Shown here: piece after piece, positions 25,301 through 32,679 of the stretch | Numbering within the stretch: position 1 is the stretch's first letter | Layout of the letters: each line of letters starts with the position of its first letter | Assembly (NCBI GenBank): GCA_036500145.1 | Contig: DASYCO010000017.1 | Span: 1 to 33,813 of the forward strand | Reading direction: 5' to 3' | Source of the DNA: CAMAVH01 sp036500145 | GTDB lineage: Bacteria > Pseudomonadota > Alphaproteobacteria > SMXQ01 | Length of the DNA: 33,813 nucleotides | Notes under the pieces: generated by a model | Told to the model about the DNA's origin: nothing | Databases searched by the model: none | Seen by the model: the letters and a program-made list of their open reading frames with translations, nothing else | Translations under genes and position numbers: made by a program

Positions 25301-27054
25301 AGTCGCTCAGCCCGGGCAGCCCAGTTCGCTTTCCGAACTTCGCGCTGCCCCGGCGCCTGCGTCTCAGCGCCTTCCTCTGCACGCTCGTGCTGCTGGGGAT
25401 GGCGTTCTTCGTGCTCTATCCGGTGGCGCTGCTGGTCTACAGCAGCTTCCTGGTGGATCTGCCGTCCGGCGGCAAGGCGCTCGGCCTCGACACCTGGATC
25501 AGCGCCTGGTCGCAGAACGGCATCCTCCAGGCCGTCATCAACACCTTCCAGCGCGTCGTCGTCACCGAGCTGATCTCCTTCCCGGTCGCGGTGCTGATCG
25601 CCTGGCTGGTGATCCGCACCGACATGCCGGGCAAGCGGCTGATCGAGAACTTCTTCTGGGTCGCCTTCTTCCTGCCGGCGCTGCCGGTGCTGATGGGCTG
25701 GATTCTGCTGTTCGACCCGGGCCACGGCCTGGTCAACCTCGGCTGGGCCTGGCTGTTCAACGTGCCGAAGGGCCCGTTCAACATCTACGGCTTCTCCGGC
25801 ATCGTCTTCGCCCACATCGCCGCGCGCTCTGTCGCGGCCAAGTTCATCTTCCTGGCGCCCGCCTTCCGCAACCTGGACGGCGCGATGGAAGAAGCCTCGC
25901 GCATCGCCGGCGCCGGCCCGATCGCGACGCTGCGCAAGATCGTCATCCCGGTGCTGATGCCGGCGTTCCTCATCACCATCGCGATCTCGCTGATCCATTC
26001 GCTCGAATCCTTCGAGATCGAGCTGATCCTCGGCCCGACGACGAACTTCTACGTGTTCAGCACGAAGATCTTCCAGGTCGTGCGCGAAGACCCGCCGCAG
26101 TTCGGCGTCGCCACCGTCCTCGGCCTGGCCATCCTCATCAGCATGCTGCCGCTCATCCTGTGGCAGCAGCACCTGTCGCACTCGCGCAACTTCGTCACGG
26201 TCACCAGCCGCTCGACGACGCTGCCGCTGCGCCTGCGCAAATGGCGCGTGCCGATCTTCGCCGTCATCTGCACCTTCGGCGCCTTCATCACGGTCGTGCC
26301 AGTCGCCTGCCTGCTGATGGGCACCTTCATGAACCTCTACGGCTACTTCGACATCGAGAAGGTCTGGACGACGACCCACTGGGCCACCGTGCTGACCGAC
26401 AACACGCTGATCCAGTCGACCGTCAACACGCTCATCATGGGCCTGTCGGCGGCCCTCATCGGCACCTTCTGGTTCGCCCTGGTCGCCTACATCTCGGTGC
26501 GCACGAAGTACGCGGCCCGCGGCGTGCTCGATCTCCTGTCATGGCTGCCGGCTAGCATCCCGGGCATCATTCTCGGCCTGGCGCTGCTCTGGATGTTCCT
26601 GACCGTTCCCGCCCTGCAGCCCTTCTACGGCACGACGGCCATCCTCGTCGTCGCGGCGATCCTCGCCAGCGTCTCGACCGGCGTGCAGCTGATCAAGAGC
26701 AACATGGTCCAGCTCGGCAACGAGCTGGAGGAAGCGTCGTTCATCGCCGGCGGCTCGTGGTTCTACACCTTCCGCCGCATCGTGCTGCCGCTCGTCGGCC
26801 CGGTGCTGATCGCCGTCGCGCTGCTCACCTTCGCCTCGGCGGCGCGCAACGTGGCGGGCATCGCCATGCTGGTCAGCGGCGACAACCGGCCGCTCTCCAT
26901 GCTGCAGGCCGACTACATGATCGACGGCGCCTTCGAGCCGGCGGCGGTGGTCGGCGTCCTCATCGTCATCCTCGCCCTGACCATGTCGGTCGTCGCGCGC
27001 TACATCGGCGGTCGCGTCGGCCTGACGGCGGTCGCCAAGAAAAAGGACCTGTAA
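25288..27054 (+). CDS. Fused ABC transporter permease, Fe3+-type (FbpB-like)
   Basis: The 588-aa membrane protein carries two BPD_transp_1 units in tandem, each of about six helices. The EAA docking loops are EEASRIAGAGPIATLRKIVIP in the first half and EEASFIAGGSWFYTFRRIVLP in the second. This double form is usual in the FbpB family and lets one polypeptide form the channel. The ATG at 25288 lies inside the end of the ATPase gene, consistent with translational coupling. Two paralogous binding proteins flanking the cluster (21408-22523 and 32680 onwards) are the likely receptors. RidA follows after a single base. Confidence 0.93.
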   Translation: MAELKSLSPGSPVRFPNFALPRRLRLSAFLCTLVLLGMAFFVLYPVALLVYSSFLVDLPSGGKALGLDTWISAWSQNGILQAVINTFQRVVVTELISFPVAVLIAWLVIRTDMPGKRLIENFFWVAFFLPALPVLMGWILLFDPGHGLVNLGWAWLFNVPKGPFNIYGFSGIVFAHIAARSVAAKFIFLAPAFRNLDGAMEEASRIAGAGPIATLRKIVIPVLMPAFLITIAISLIHSLESFEIELILGPTTNFYVFSTKIFQVVREDPPQFGVATVLGLAILISMLPLILWQQHLSHSRNFVTVTSRSTTLPLRLRKWRVPIFAVICTFGAFITVVPVACLLMGTFMNLYGYFDIEKVWTTTHWATVLTDNTLIQSTVNTLIMGLSAALIGTFWFALVAYISVRTKYAARGVLDLLSWLPASIPGIILGLALLWMFLTVPALQPFYGTTAILVVAAILASVSTGVQLIKSNMVQLGNELEEASFIAGGSWFYTFRRIVLPLVGPVLIAVALLTFASAARNVAGIAMLVSGDNRPLSMLQADYMIDGAFEPAAVVGVLIVILALTMSVVARYIGGRVGLTAVAKKKDL

Positions 27055-27055
27055 G

Positions 27056-27448
27056 ATGTCGCATCGCCAGATTTTCTCCGGCAACGGCCTGCCCAAGCAC
27101 CCGCAGCCCTTCCCGACGGCCGCGCGCGTCGGCAACATGGTGTTCTCCTCGGCCATCGGCGGCCAGGACGCCGAGACCGGCAAGGCGCCCGACGCACCCG
27201 AGGCGCAGATCCAGAACGCCTTCGTCCACCTGCAGACCATCATGCGCCTGGCGGGCGGCAAGCCTTCGGACATCGGCAAGGTCACCGTGCACCTGAAGGA
27301 CAAGTCTCATCGCGAGCTGGTCAACGCCGAGTGGATCAAGACCTTCCCGAAGGAAGAGGACCGTCCGGTCCGCCACACCGTCTCGGCGACCGAGCTGCCG
27401 AGCAACCTGATCATTCAACTGGAATTCATTGCCGTCCTCGAAGCGTGA
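27056..27448 (+). CDS. RidA (YjgF/UK114) family protein
   Basis: The 130-aa protein has the RidA fold features: MVFSSAIGG near the N-terminus, QIQNAFVHLQTIM, DIGKVTVHLKD and the active-site region PVRHTVSATELPSN with the conserved Arg, then a Glu in IIQLEFIA. RidA enzymes hydrolyse reactive enamines/imines; relatives such as 2-aminomuconate deaminase act in the breakdown of aminophenol-type rings. The gene begins one base after the permease stop and 43 nt before the LigB-type dioxygenase, so it is part of the operon. Its role may be deamination of a ring-cleavage product or a tautomerase-like clean-up step (inference). Confidence 0.9.
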   Translation: MSHRQIFSGNGLPKHPQPFPTAARVGNMVFSSAIGGQDAETGKAPDAPEAQIQNAFVHLQTIMRLAGGKPSDIGKVTVHLKDKSHRELVNAEWIKTFPKEEDRPVRHTVSATELPSNLIIQLEFIAVLEA

Positions 27449-27491
27449 TCGTCGCGCGGGGGAGCGGAATGTCGATGGGGATGGGCGAACC

Positions 27492-28391
27492 ATGGCGAAA
27501 GTGATCGGCGGGCTGGCGATGTCGCACGCCCCGCAACTCCTCATGCCGCCCGAGAAATGGTCGGACCTGCCGAACCGCACCAAGGGGCCGTTCAGCCCCA
27601 AGGCCGGCATCGAATCCGAGATCAACGTCGAGACTTTCGTGGCGAAGTCGCAGCGCTGCCATGCGGCGCTGGCCGAGATGCGGGCCAAGCTGACGGCCTG
27701 GGCGCCGGACGTGGTGCTCGTCATGGGCGACGACCAGCACGAGAACATCCTCGACGACAACATGCCGCCCTTCGTGCTCTTCACCAGCCCGAAGGTCGAG
27801 GCGACGCGGCACTTCACCTACCTCGGCGCTTCCGGCGCCGACCAGATGGACGAATACCGCGTCGACACCGGCCTGGCCGACGGCCTGCTCGCCGGCCTGA
27901 TGGATGCGGGCTTCGACCCGGCCTGGTCGCGCGAGACGCGCGACGAGCTGGGGCTCGGCCACGCCTTCGGCCGCGCGCTCAAGTTCGTCATGCCGGAGAA
28001 GCAGTCGGCCATCCTGCCGCTGATGGTGAACACCTACTATCCGCCGGCGCCGAGCGCCAAGCGCTGCGTGCAGCTCGGCCAGGCGATCCGCCAGGTCATC
28101 GACGGCCTGCCGACCGACCAGCGCGTCGTCGTGCTGGCCTCCGGCGGCCTCAGCCACACCAAGATCGACGAGAAGCTCGATGCCGAGCTGCTGTCGGCGC
28201 TCGAGCGCAGCGACCTCGACTACATGGGGAAGATGCGCTCCGACGTGCTCGTCGAAGGAACGTCCGAAATCCGCAACTGGATCATCGCCGCCGGCATCTT
28301 GAACCGCGGCGCGCGCGTGATCGACTACGTCCCATGCTACCGCAACGCCAACGGCGTCGGCTGCGGCATGGGATTCGCTATCTGGGAATAG
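27492..28391 (+). CDS. LigB-type (class III) extradiol ring-cleavage dioxygenase
   Basis: The 299-aa protein belongs to the LigB superfamily, whose members cleave catechol-type rings with Fe(II). Visible ligand or catalytic positions are His12 (MSHAP), His222 in GGLSH and Glu259 in GTSEIRNW. The second ligand motif, NDH in LigB, reads GDDQHEN here, with Gln82 in the His position and His83 next to it. No LigA-type small subunit is encoded. It is the first catabolic enzyme in the plus-strand operon, 21 nt before a LigJ-like gene. A second, diverged LigB protein is encoded at 31512-32522. ATG 27492 lies in a G-rich context without a clear ribosome site. Confidence 0.88.
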   Translation: MAKVIGGLAMSHAPQLLMPPEKWSDLPNRTKGPFSPKAGIESEINVETFVAKSQRCHAALAEMRAKLTAWAPDVVLVMGDDQHENILDDNMPPFVLFTSPKVEATRHFTYLGASGADQMDEYRVDTGLADGLLAGLMDAGFDPAWSRETRDELGLGHAFGRALKFVMPEKQSAILPLMVNTYYPPAPSAKRCVQLGQAIRQVIDGLPTDQRVVVLASGGLSHTKIDEKLDAELLSALERSDLDYMGKMRSDVLVEGTSEIRNWIIAAGILNRGARVIDYVPCYRNANGVGCGMGFAIWE

Positions 28392-28412
28392 GTTTCTAAA
28401 AGGGAGATGACC

Positions 28413-29429
28413 ATGATTATCGATGCGCATACCCACTATCACGCGTCCGGCGTGCTCGCGAGCGTGTTCGGCCACCTCTACGGCCACACCTACGGCGACT
28501 TCAAGACGGCGAAGGGCGACGACGAGCTGCACTTCAAGCTGATGGAAGAGCGCGGCTACGACATGCAGATCATCTCGCAGCCGCCGTTCACGCAGGCGCA
28601 CGACCAGAGCGCGCACATCGGCCGCGGCCAGGCTTCCGCGTTCAACGACTCGATGGCGAAGGGCGTCGCCGACAGCAGCGGCCGCTTCCGCTTCGTCGGC
28701 ACCATGCCGCTGCAGGACATCCCGGCGTCGGTGAAGGAGATGGAGCGCGCCAAGTCGCTCGGCGCCGTCGGCGCGATGCTGAACGTCGACATCTCGCGTC
28801 GCGGCACCGGCCCGATGCCGGATGAAGAGTACTGGTATCCGATCTACGAGCAGGCCAGCAAGCTGGACTTCCCGCTGTTCGTCCATCCGGGCTCCTCGGC
28901 CATGCCGCGCCACACGAAGTACAGCCTGGCGCTGCACCTCGGCTTCCTGTTCGGCGAGACCGAGTTCATCGCCGGCTTCATCTACGGCAAGGTGTTCGAG
29001 AAGTTCCCGAACCTGAAGATCCTCGTCTCGCACGGCGGCGGCGCGATCCCCTACCAGGTCGGCCGCTTCCAGGCTTCGACCCGCCCCGACCTGAAGGGCA
29101 ACAAGGGCCCGCGCATTCCGATCGAAGGCGACTTCATCGGCAACCTGCGCAAGATGTACTTCGACACCTGCATGTACTCGCAGGAAGGCATCGAATGCCT
29201 GATCAAGGTCGTCGGCCCGAGCCAGGTGCTGTTCGGCACCGAATGCCCCGGCATGGGCATGGCGAAGCGCCCGGACGGCCGTTCGTACGACAACGTCGAA
29301 GACTACGTGCGCGGCATCGATTTCCTGACCGACCAGCAGCGTCAGGACATCTTCTTCAACAACGCCGCCAAGTTCTTCAAGATCGACCCGGCGTCGGTCG
29401 GCAAGAAGACGGCGGCTGCCGCGCAGTAA
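28413..29429 (+). CDS. LigJ-like amidohydrolase (4-oxalomesaconate hydratase type)
   Basis: The 338-aa protein is an amidohydrolase-superfamily TIM barrel. It starts MIIDAHTHYH (His6 and His8, metal ligands), has FVHPG in the middle, SHGGGAIPYQVGRF, and ends with FDTCMYSQEGI and VLFGTECPG. The HGGGA(I/V)PY, FDTC and Glu-containing LFxxE signatures match LigJ, the hydratase that converts 4-oxalomesaconate to 4-carboxy-4-hydroxy-2-oxoadipate, more closely than ACMSD decarboxylases, which have Asp (GTDYP). AGGGAG six nt upstream supports ATG 28413 over ATG 28407. It lies between the LigB-type and RraA-type genes, the expected place in a meta-cleavage lower pathway. Confidence 0.82.
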   Translation: MIIDAHTHYHASGVLASVFGHLYGHTYGDFKTAKGDDELHFKLMEERGYDMQIISQPPFTQAHDQSAHIGRGQASAFNDSMAKGVADSSGRFRFVGTMPLQDIPASVKEMERAKSLGAVGAMLNVDISRRGTGPMPDEEYWYPIYEQASKLDFPLFVHPGSSAMPRHTKYSLALHLGFLFGETEFIAGFIYGKVFEKFPNLKILVSHGGGAIPYQVGRFQASTRPDLKGNKGPRIPIEGDFIGNLRKMYFDTCMYSQEGIECLIKVVGPSQVLFGTECPGMGMAKRPDGRSYDNVEDYVRGIDFLTDQQRQDIFFNNAAKFFKIDPASVGKKTAAAAQ

Positions 29430-29448
29430 GACGAAGATCGGGCCGAGG

Positions 29449-29477
29449 CGGCGTCCGCGCGAAAGCGCCGGACGCCG
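29449..29477 (+). promoter_or_regulatory. GNRA-loop stem between the LigJ-like gene and the RraA-like genes
   Basis: CGGCGTCCGCGC (29449-29460) pairs with 29465-29477 (one bulged C) around a GAAA tetraloop, 20 nt after the stop of the LigJ-like gene. The 96-nt gap is the longest within the plus-strand operon. It may be a partial terminator or an RNA-processing or stability element. No T run follows. Confidence 0.4.
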
Positions 29478-29525
29478 TCATGGTTCTGAGAGGAAAGCTT
29501 AAGAAGAACAGGCGGGGCGTCAGAT

Positions 29526-30188
29526 ATGGAAGATTCGATCACGGTCCGGCTCATGCGGCTGGATGCTTGCGCCCTGTCGGACGCTTCGGACAAGCTGGGA
29601 ATCGTGGCCTGCGTCACGGGCCTGCCGCCGCTGTCGGTGGAGCGCAAGATCGCCGGCCGCGTGCACACCGTGAAGCTGGTGAAGAAGGAAGATGCGCCGC
29701 CGCCTTCGGGCAAGCCGGTCCATCTCGGCTCCAACGCCATCATGGCGAGCCAGCCCGGCGAGGTCATCGTCGTCGAGCAGAATACGGGTCTCGATGCCGG
29801 CTCCTGGGGCGGCATCCTGTCGACGGGCGCCAAGATGCGCGGCGTCGCCGGCGTGATCGCCAGCGGCCCGGTGCGCGACATCGATGAAGCCAAGCAGATG
29901 GACTTCGCCGTCTACGGCCCGCGCGGCACGGCCAAGACGGCGCGCAACCGCGTCGTCGAGATCGGCACCGACGTGCCGGTGACGATCGGCGGGGTGACGG
30001 TCGAGGCGGGCGACTACGTGCTGGCCGACGGCAGCGCCGTCGTCTTCATCCGCGCCGTCGACGCGGAGAAGGTCGTCGGCGAAGCAGAGGTCATCGCGCG
30101 CCGCGAGGCGCTGATGGCCAAGGCTTTGAGGGAAGGAAAGCCGATCACCGAAGTGATGGGCGCCGACTACGAACATATGTTGCGTTAA
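29526..30188 (+). CDS. RraA/HMG-aldolase family protein, first of three
   Basis: The 220-aa protein has the RraA/4-carboxy-4-hydroxy-2-oxoadipate aldolase fold, with ACALSDASDKLG near the N-terminus, SWGGILSTGAKMRG, and GVIASGPVRDIDE. The Arg-Asp pair thought to bind substrate and metal is kept, but the DG before it is replaced by SG, the usual Glu/Asp of WGD is Gly (WGG), and the VVIP end motif is altered (VVFIRA). It may therefore have a different substrate or a structural role. The family includes LigK/GalC, which cleave the LigJ product into pyruvate and oxaloacetate. It follows the LigJ-like gene by 96 nt and precedes the second copy by 12 nt. Confidence 0.85.
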   Translation: MEDSITVRLMRLDACALSDASDKLGIVACVTGLPPLSVERKIAGRVHTVKLVKKEDAPPPSGKPVHLGSNAIMASQPGEVIVVEQNTGLDAGSWGGILSTGAKMRGVAGVIASGPVRDIDEAKQMDFAVYGPRGTAKTARNRVVEIGTDVPVTIGGVTVEAGDYVLADGSAVVFIRAVDAEKVVGEAEVIARREALMAKALREGKPITEVMGADYEHMLR

Positions 30189-30200
30189 GGAACAGGATTT

Positions 30201-30848
30201 ATGGACAAGAACGTCGAACGGGCAGCCAAGCTCGACACCGCCACGATCTCCGACGCGCTCGACCGCCTCGCCATCGTCGGCCAGTGCTACCAGATCAAGC
30301 CGCGCGATTCATCTTTCCGCCTCGCGGGCCGCGCCTTCACCATCAAGTACGGCCCGTCGCAGACGCCGTCGGGCACCGTCGGCGACTTCGTCGATGACGT
30401 GCCGGAAGGCAGCGTGATCGTGCTCGACAACGGCGGGCGTGATGACGTCACCGTGTGGGGCGACATCCTCACCGAGATCGCCCATCGCCGGAAGATCGCC
30501 GGAACGGTGATCGACGGCATCTGCCGCGACGTGGCGCTCTGCATGAAGCTCGGCTATCCGGTCTATTCCAAGGACCATTGGATGCGCACCGGCAAGGACC
30601 GCGTGCAGGTCGAGGCCACCAACGTGACCGTCACCATCGGCCGCGCGCGCGTGGCGCCCGGCGACCTGCTGCGCGGCGACGCCGACGGCGTCCTCGTGAT
30701 TCCGAAGGAGCATGAGGAGAAGGTGCTGGCGGTGGCCGAGGAGATCGAGGCGGCGGAGGAGAAGATCCGCGCGTCGATCCGCACCGGCATGCGCCTCGAC
30801 GAGGCGCGCAAGCAGTTCAACTATCACAAGTTGCAGACCCATGAGTAA
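30201..30848 (+). CDS. RraA/HMG-aldolase family protein, second of three
   Basis: This 215-aa protein has the full RraA/LigK-type core: DTATISDALDRL, TVWGDILTEIAHRRKIAGTVIDGICRD and GDLLRGDADGVLVIP. The Asp and Arg-Asp positions are intact, so it is the best candidate together with the third copy for an active aldolase or decarboxylase. Family members use Mg2+ or Mn2+ to cleave 4-hydroxy-4-methyl-2-oxoglutarate, 4-carboxy-4-hydroxy-2-oxoadipate or to decarboxylate oxaloacetate. It begins 12 nt after the first copy and overlaps the third by 8 nt. RraA proteins form trimers or hexamers, so mixed complexes are conceivable. Confidence 0.88.
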   Translation: MDKNVERAAKLDTATISDALDRLAIVGQCYQIKPRDSSFRLAGRAFTIKYGPSQTPSGTVGDFVDDVPEGSVIVLDNGGRDDVTVWGDILTEIAHRRKIAGTVIDGICRDVALCMKLGYPVYSKDHWMRTGKDRVQVEATNVTVTIGRARVAPGDLLRGDADGVLVIPKEHEEKVLAVAEEIEAAEEKIRASIRTGMRLDEARKQFNYHKLQTHE

Positions 30849-31470
30849 TGCGAACGACGCGGCGCTGCTGAAGCGCCTGGCCGCCCATTCGAGCGCCACG
30901 GTCTACGAGGCCCAGGGCAAGCGCGGCGCGCTGCCCTCGGGCATCAAGCCGATCCATTCGAGCATGAAGGTCTGCGGGCCGGCGCTCACGGTGGATTCGC
31001 CGCCGATGGACAACCTGCTGCTCCACGAGGCGATCTACAAGGCGAAGCCCGGCGACGTGCTCGTCGTCCGCGTCGCCGGCCATTACGAGGCCGGCTACTG
31101 GGGCGACATCATGACCGTGGCCGCCAAGGAGCGCGGCATCGCCGGCCTGATCATCGACGGCTGCGTGCGCGATTCGCAGGAGCTGATCGAGATGCAGTTC
31201 CCGGCCTTCACGCGCGGCCTGTGCATCCGCGGCACCCTGAAGCACGGCGGCGGCCCCATCGGCGGCTCCGTGACGATCGGCGACGTGACGATCCACACGG
31301 GCGACCTGGTGCTCGGCGACGCCGACGGCGTCGCCATCGTGCCGCAGGCCGAGCTGGCCGACAGCATCGCGAAGTCCGACGCGCGCGTCGCCTTCGAAGA
31401 CGGCATCAAGGACGGCCTGCGGGCCGGCAAGACGACCCTCGAACTCTACAACGGCTTCGGCAAGAAATGA
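30841..31470 (+). CDS. RraA/HMG-aldolase family protein, third of three
   Basis: The 209-aa protein again has the RraA/LigK core: SSATVYEAQGKRGALP, GYWGDIMTVAAKERGIAGLIIDGCVRDSQE and GDLVLGDADGVAIVP, all key positions kept. The ATG at 30841 lies inside the last codons of the second copy (8-nt overlap), so translation is probably coupled. The PSGIKPIHSSMKVCGPALTV segment is the usual strand that lines the subunit interface in this family. It is the last gene of the plus-strand operon and is convergent with the second LigB gene (41 nt, no clear terminator). Confidence 0.88.
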   Translation: MSNANDAALLKRLAAHSSATVYEAQGKRGALPSGIKPIHSSMKVCGPALTVDSPPMDNLLLHEAIYKAKPGDVLVVRVAGHYEAGYWGDIMTVAAKERGIAGLIIDGCVRDSQELIEMQFPAFTRGLCIRGTLKHGGGPIGGSVTIGDVTIHTGDLVLGDADGVAIVPQAELADSIAKSDARVAFEDGIKDGLRAGKTTLELYNGFGKK

Positions 31471-31511
31471 GCCCGCAGGCTGCCCGCCTTGCTGCTGAAC
31501 GCCATGCCGCC

Positions 31512-32522
31512 CTAGCCCCAGTAGGCGAAGGCCATGGCGTTGCCCGTTCCGGCTTCGGAGCGGTAGCAGGGCTGGTAGTCGACCAGGGTCATGGGCAGCT
31601 CGCAGTCGGCCATCATGGCGGCGAGCGGGATCCAGCTCTTTATCTCGGAATTGCCCGACTGGAGCAGGTTCTCCGGCAGGGAGATCAGCGTCTCGCGGTC
31701 GTGCCGCGCGAAGGCGGTCAGCACCTTCTGGTCGAGGTCCTCGTCGATGACGAAGTGGCTGAGGCCGCCGGTGGCGATCACGGCCACACGCATGTCGGAC
31801 GGCCAGCTCTCGATGGCGCGCTTCAGCGCGCGGCCGAGGTCGTGGCAGCGCTTCGCGGTCGGCTGATTGGGCGGGTAGAAGGTGTTGAGGATGACCGGCA
31901 CGCTCGGCATCGGCGCATCGTGCATCAGGCGGCGGTAGACGAAGGCGTAGGCATGCGGCACGCGCTTCAGGCCGTCGGAGGCGAGCGGCAGCTCGTCCGA
32001 CTGCGCCACGTCGAACTCCTCGGCGATCAGGCTTTCGATGATGTGGCGGCCGAGTTCGGGCTGTCCCGGATAGGCCGCCGGCTGCTCGGGGCGGTAGCCG
32101 CGCTCCGCGATGGCGATGCCCGGATTGGCGTTGGCCAGCTTCTCCGCCGACTTGCCCTGGTTCTCGATGGCGGCGCCCCAGTAGACGGAGAGCGCCGGCA
32201 TCTTGTCGGTGGCGAACATCTCCTTCTGGTCGTTGCCGACCAGGACCGTCACGTCCGGCGCGGCCTGCTTCAGCTTGTGCGCCAGCATGTCGAGCGCGGC
32301 CTGGCAGGCGGCATGGCGCATCTGCCACTTGGCCGGCGTGATCTGCTCGGCCAGCTTCTCGGCGCGGCGCATCTCGACCAGCGCGTCGAAGCTGTGAAAG
32401 CCGCCGCGAAACGGATGGCGGTCGTTCTTCTTGTCGGCGGCCACGCGCTGGCTCCACTGGTCCCAAGGCGTGGACAGCATCGGGCCGTGCGAGGTGCCGA
32501 TTCCCAGAACGATCTTCGCCAT
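31512..32522 (-). CDS. LigB-type extradiol dioxygenase, second and diverged copy
   Basis: The 336-aa protein is a LigB-superfamily paralogue of the 27492-28391 product: both open MAK(I/V) and close with FA(Y/I)W, share GGLSH (His256) and G(T/N)SEI(K/R)(S/N)W (Glu293), and NT(F/Y)YPP. The first ligand, His12 in TSHGPM, is kept. The second-ligand motif reads GNDQKEM, with Gln99 where LigB has His and Lys100 after it. It has an inserted region of about 35 residues near its N-terminus. It lies alone on the minus strand between the RraA genes and the second binding protein. It may be a second enzyme or a partner subunit of the first (inference). Confidence 0.85.
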   Translation of the reverse strand: MAKIVLGIGTSHGPMLSTPWDQWSQRVAADKKNDRHPFRGGFHSFDALVEMRRAEKLAEQITPAKWQMRHAACQAALDMLAHKLKQAAPDVTVLVGNDQKEMFATDKMPALSVYWGAAIENQGKSAEKLANANPGIAIAERGYRPEQPAAYPGQPELGRHIIESLIAEEFDVAQSDELPLASDGLKRVPHAYAFVYRRLMHDAPMPSVPVILNTFYPPNQPTAKRCHDLGRALKRAIESWPSDMRVAVIATGGLSHFVIDEDLDQKVLTAFARHDRETLISLPENLLQSGNSEIKSWIPLAAMMADCELPMTLVDYQPCYRSEAGTGNAMAFAYWG

Positions 32523-32559
32523 GGCGGAGCTTCTCCTACTCTTACGCGCCGGGCCGTGC

Positions 32560-32679
32560 CGGCATTTGCCTGATTATAATATTCTTAAATAGTCTCAGTA
32601 ATAAATTAAGTAAAACTGCCGAATTTTTGTTTTTCAATTCTATGACACGACAGCACTCCAAAAAAGAGGGACAGGTATC
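32560..32679. promoter_or_regulatory. AT-rich divergent promoter region between second LigB and second binding-protein genes
   Basis: The 157-nt gap 32523-32679 is sharply AT-rich from about 32570 to 32640. It holds the self-complementary ATTATAAT (32573-32580), which gives a TATAAT -10-type box on either strand. No convincing -35 was found at the right distance on either side. The divergent arrangement implies two promoters here. Confidence 0.35.

Noticed and set aside
21408..27054. Reading the Fe3+-type ABC system as an iron importer
   Set aside because: The family name comes from FbpABC, but the genes are embedded among aromatic catabolic enzymes and the receptors lack the clear Tyr-rich iron site I would expect, so an organic ligand is more likely.
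27426..29033. A 535-codon antisense frame over the LigB and LigJ-like genes
   Set aside because: Composition is typical of the complementary frame of GC-rich genes and there is no domain or ribosome site.
28413..29429. Assignment of the amidohydrolase as an ACMSD-type decarboxylase
   Set aside because: The Asp of GTDYP is Glu here, and the HGGGAIPY and FDTCMY signatures fit LigJ-type hydratases better.
30817..32466. A 549-codon frame overlapping the third RraA and second LigB genes
   Set aside because: Its C-terminal part is antisense to the RraA gene and its N-terminal part is a shifted frame of the LigB gene; neither part looks like a protein family.
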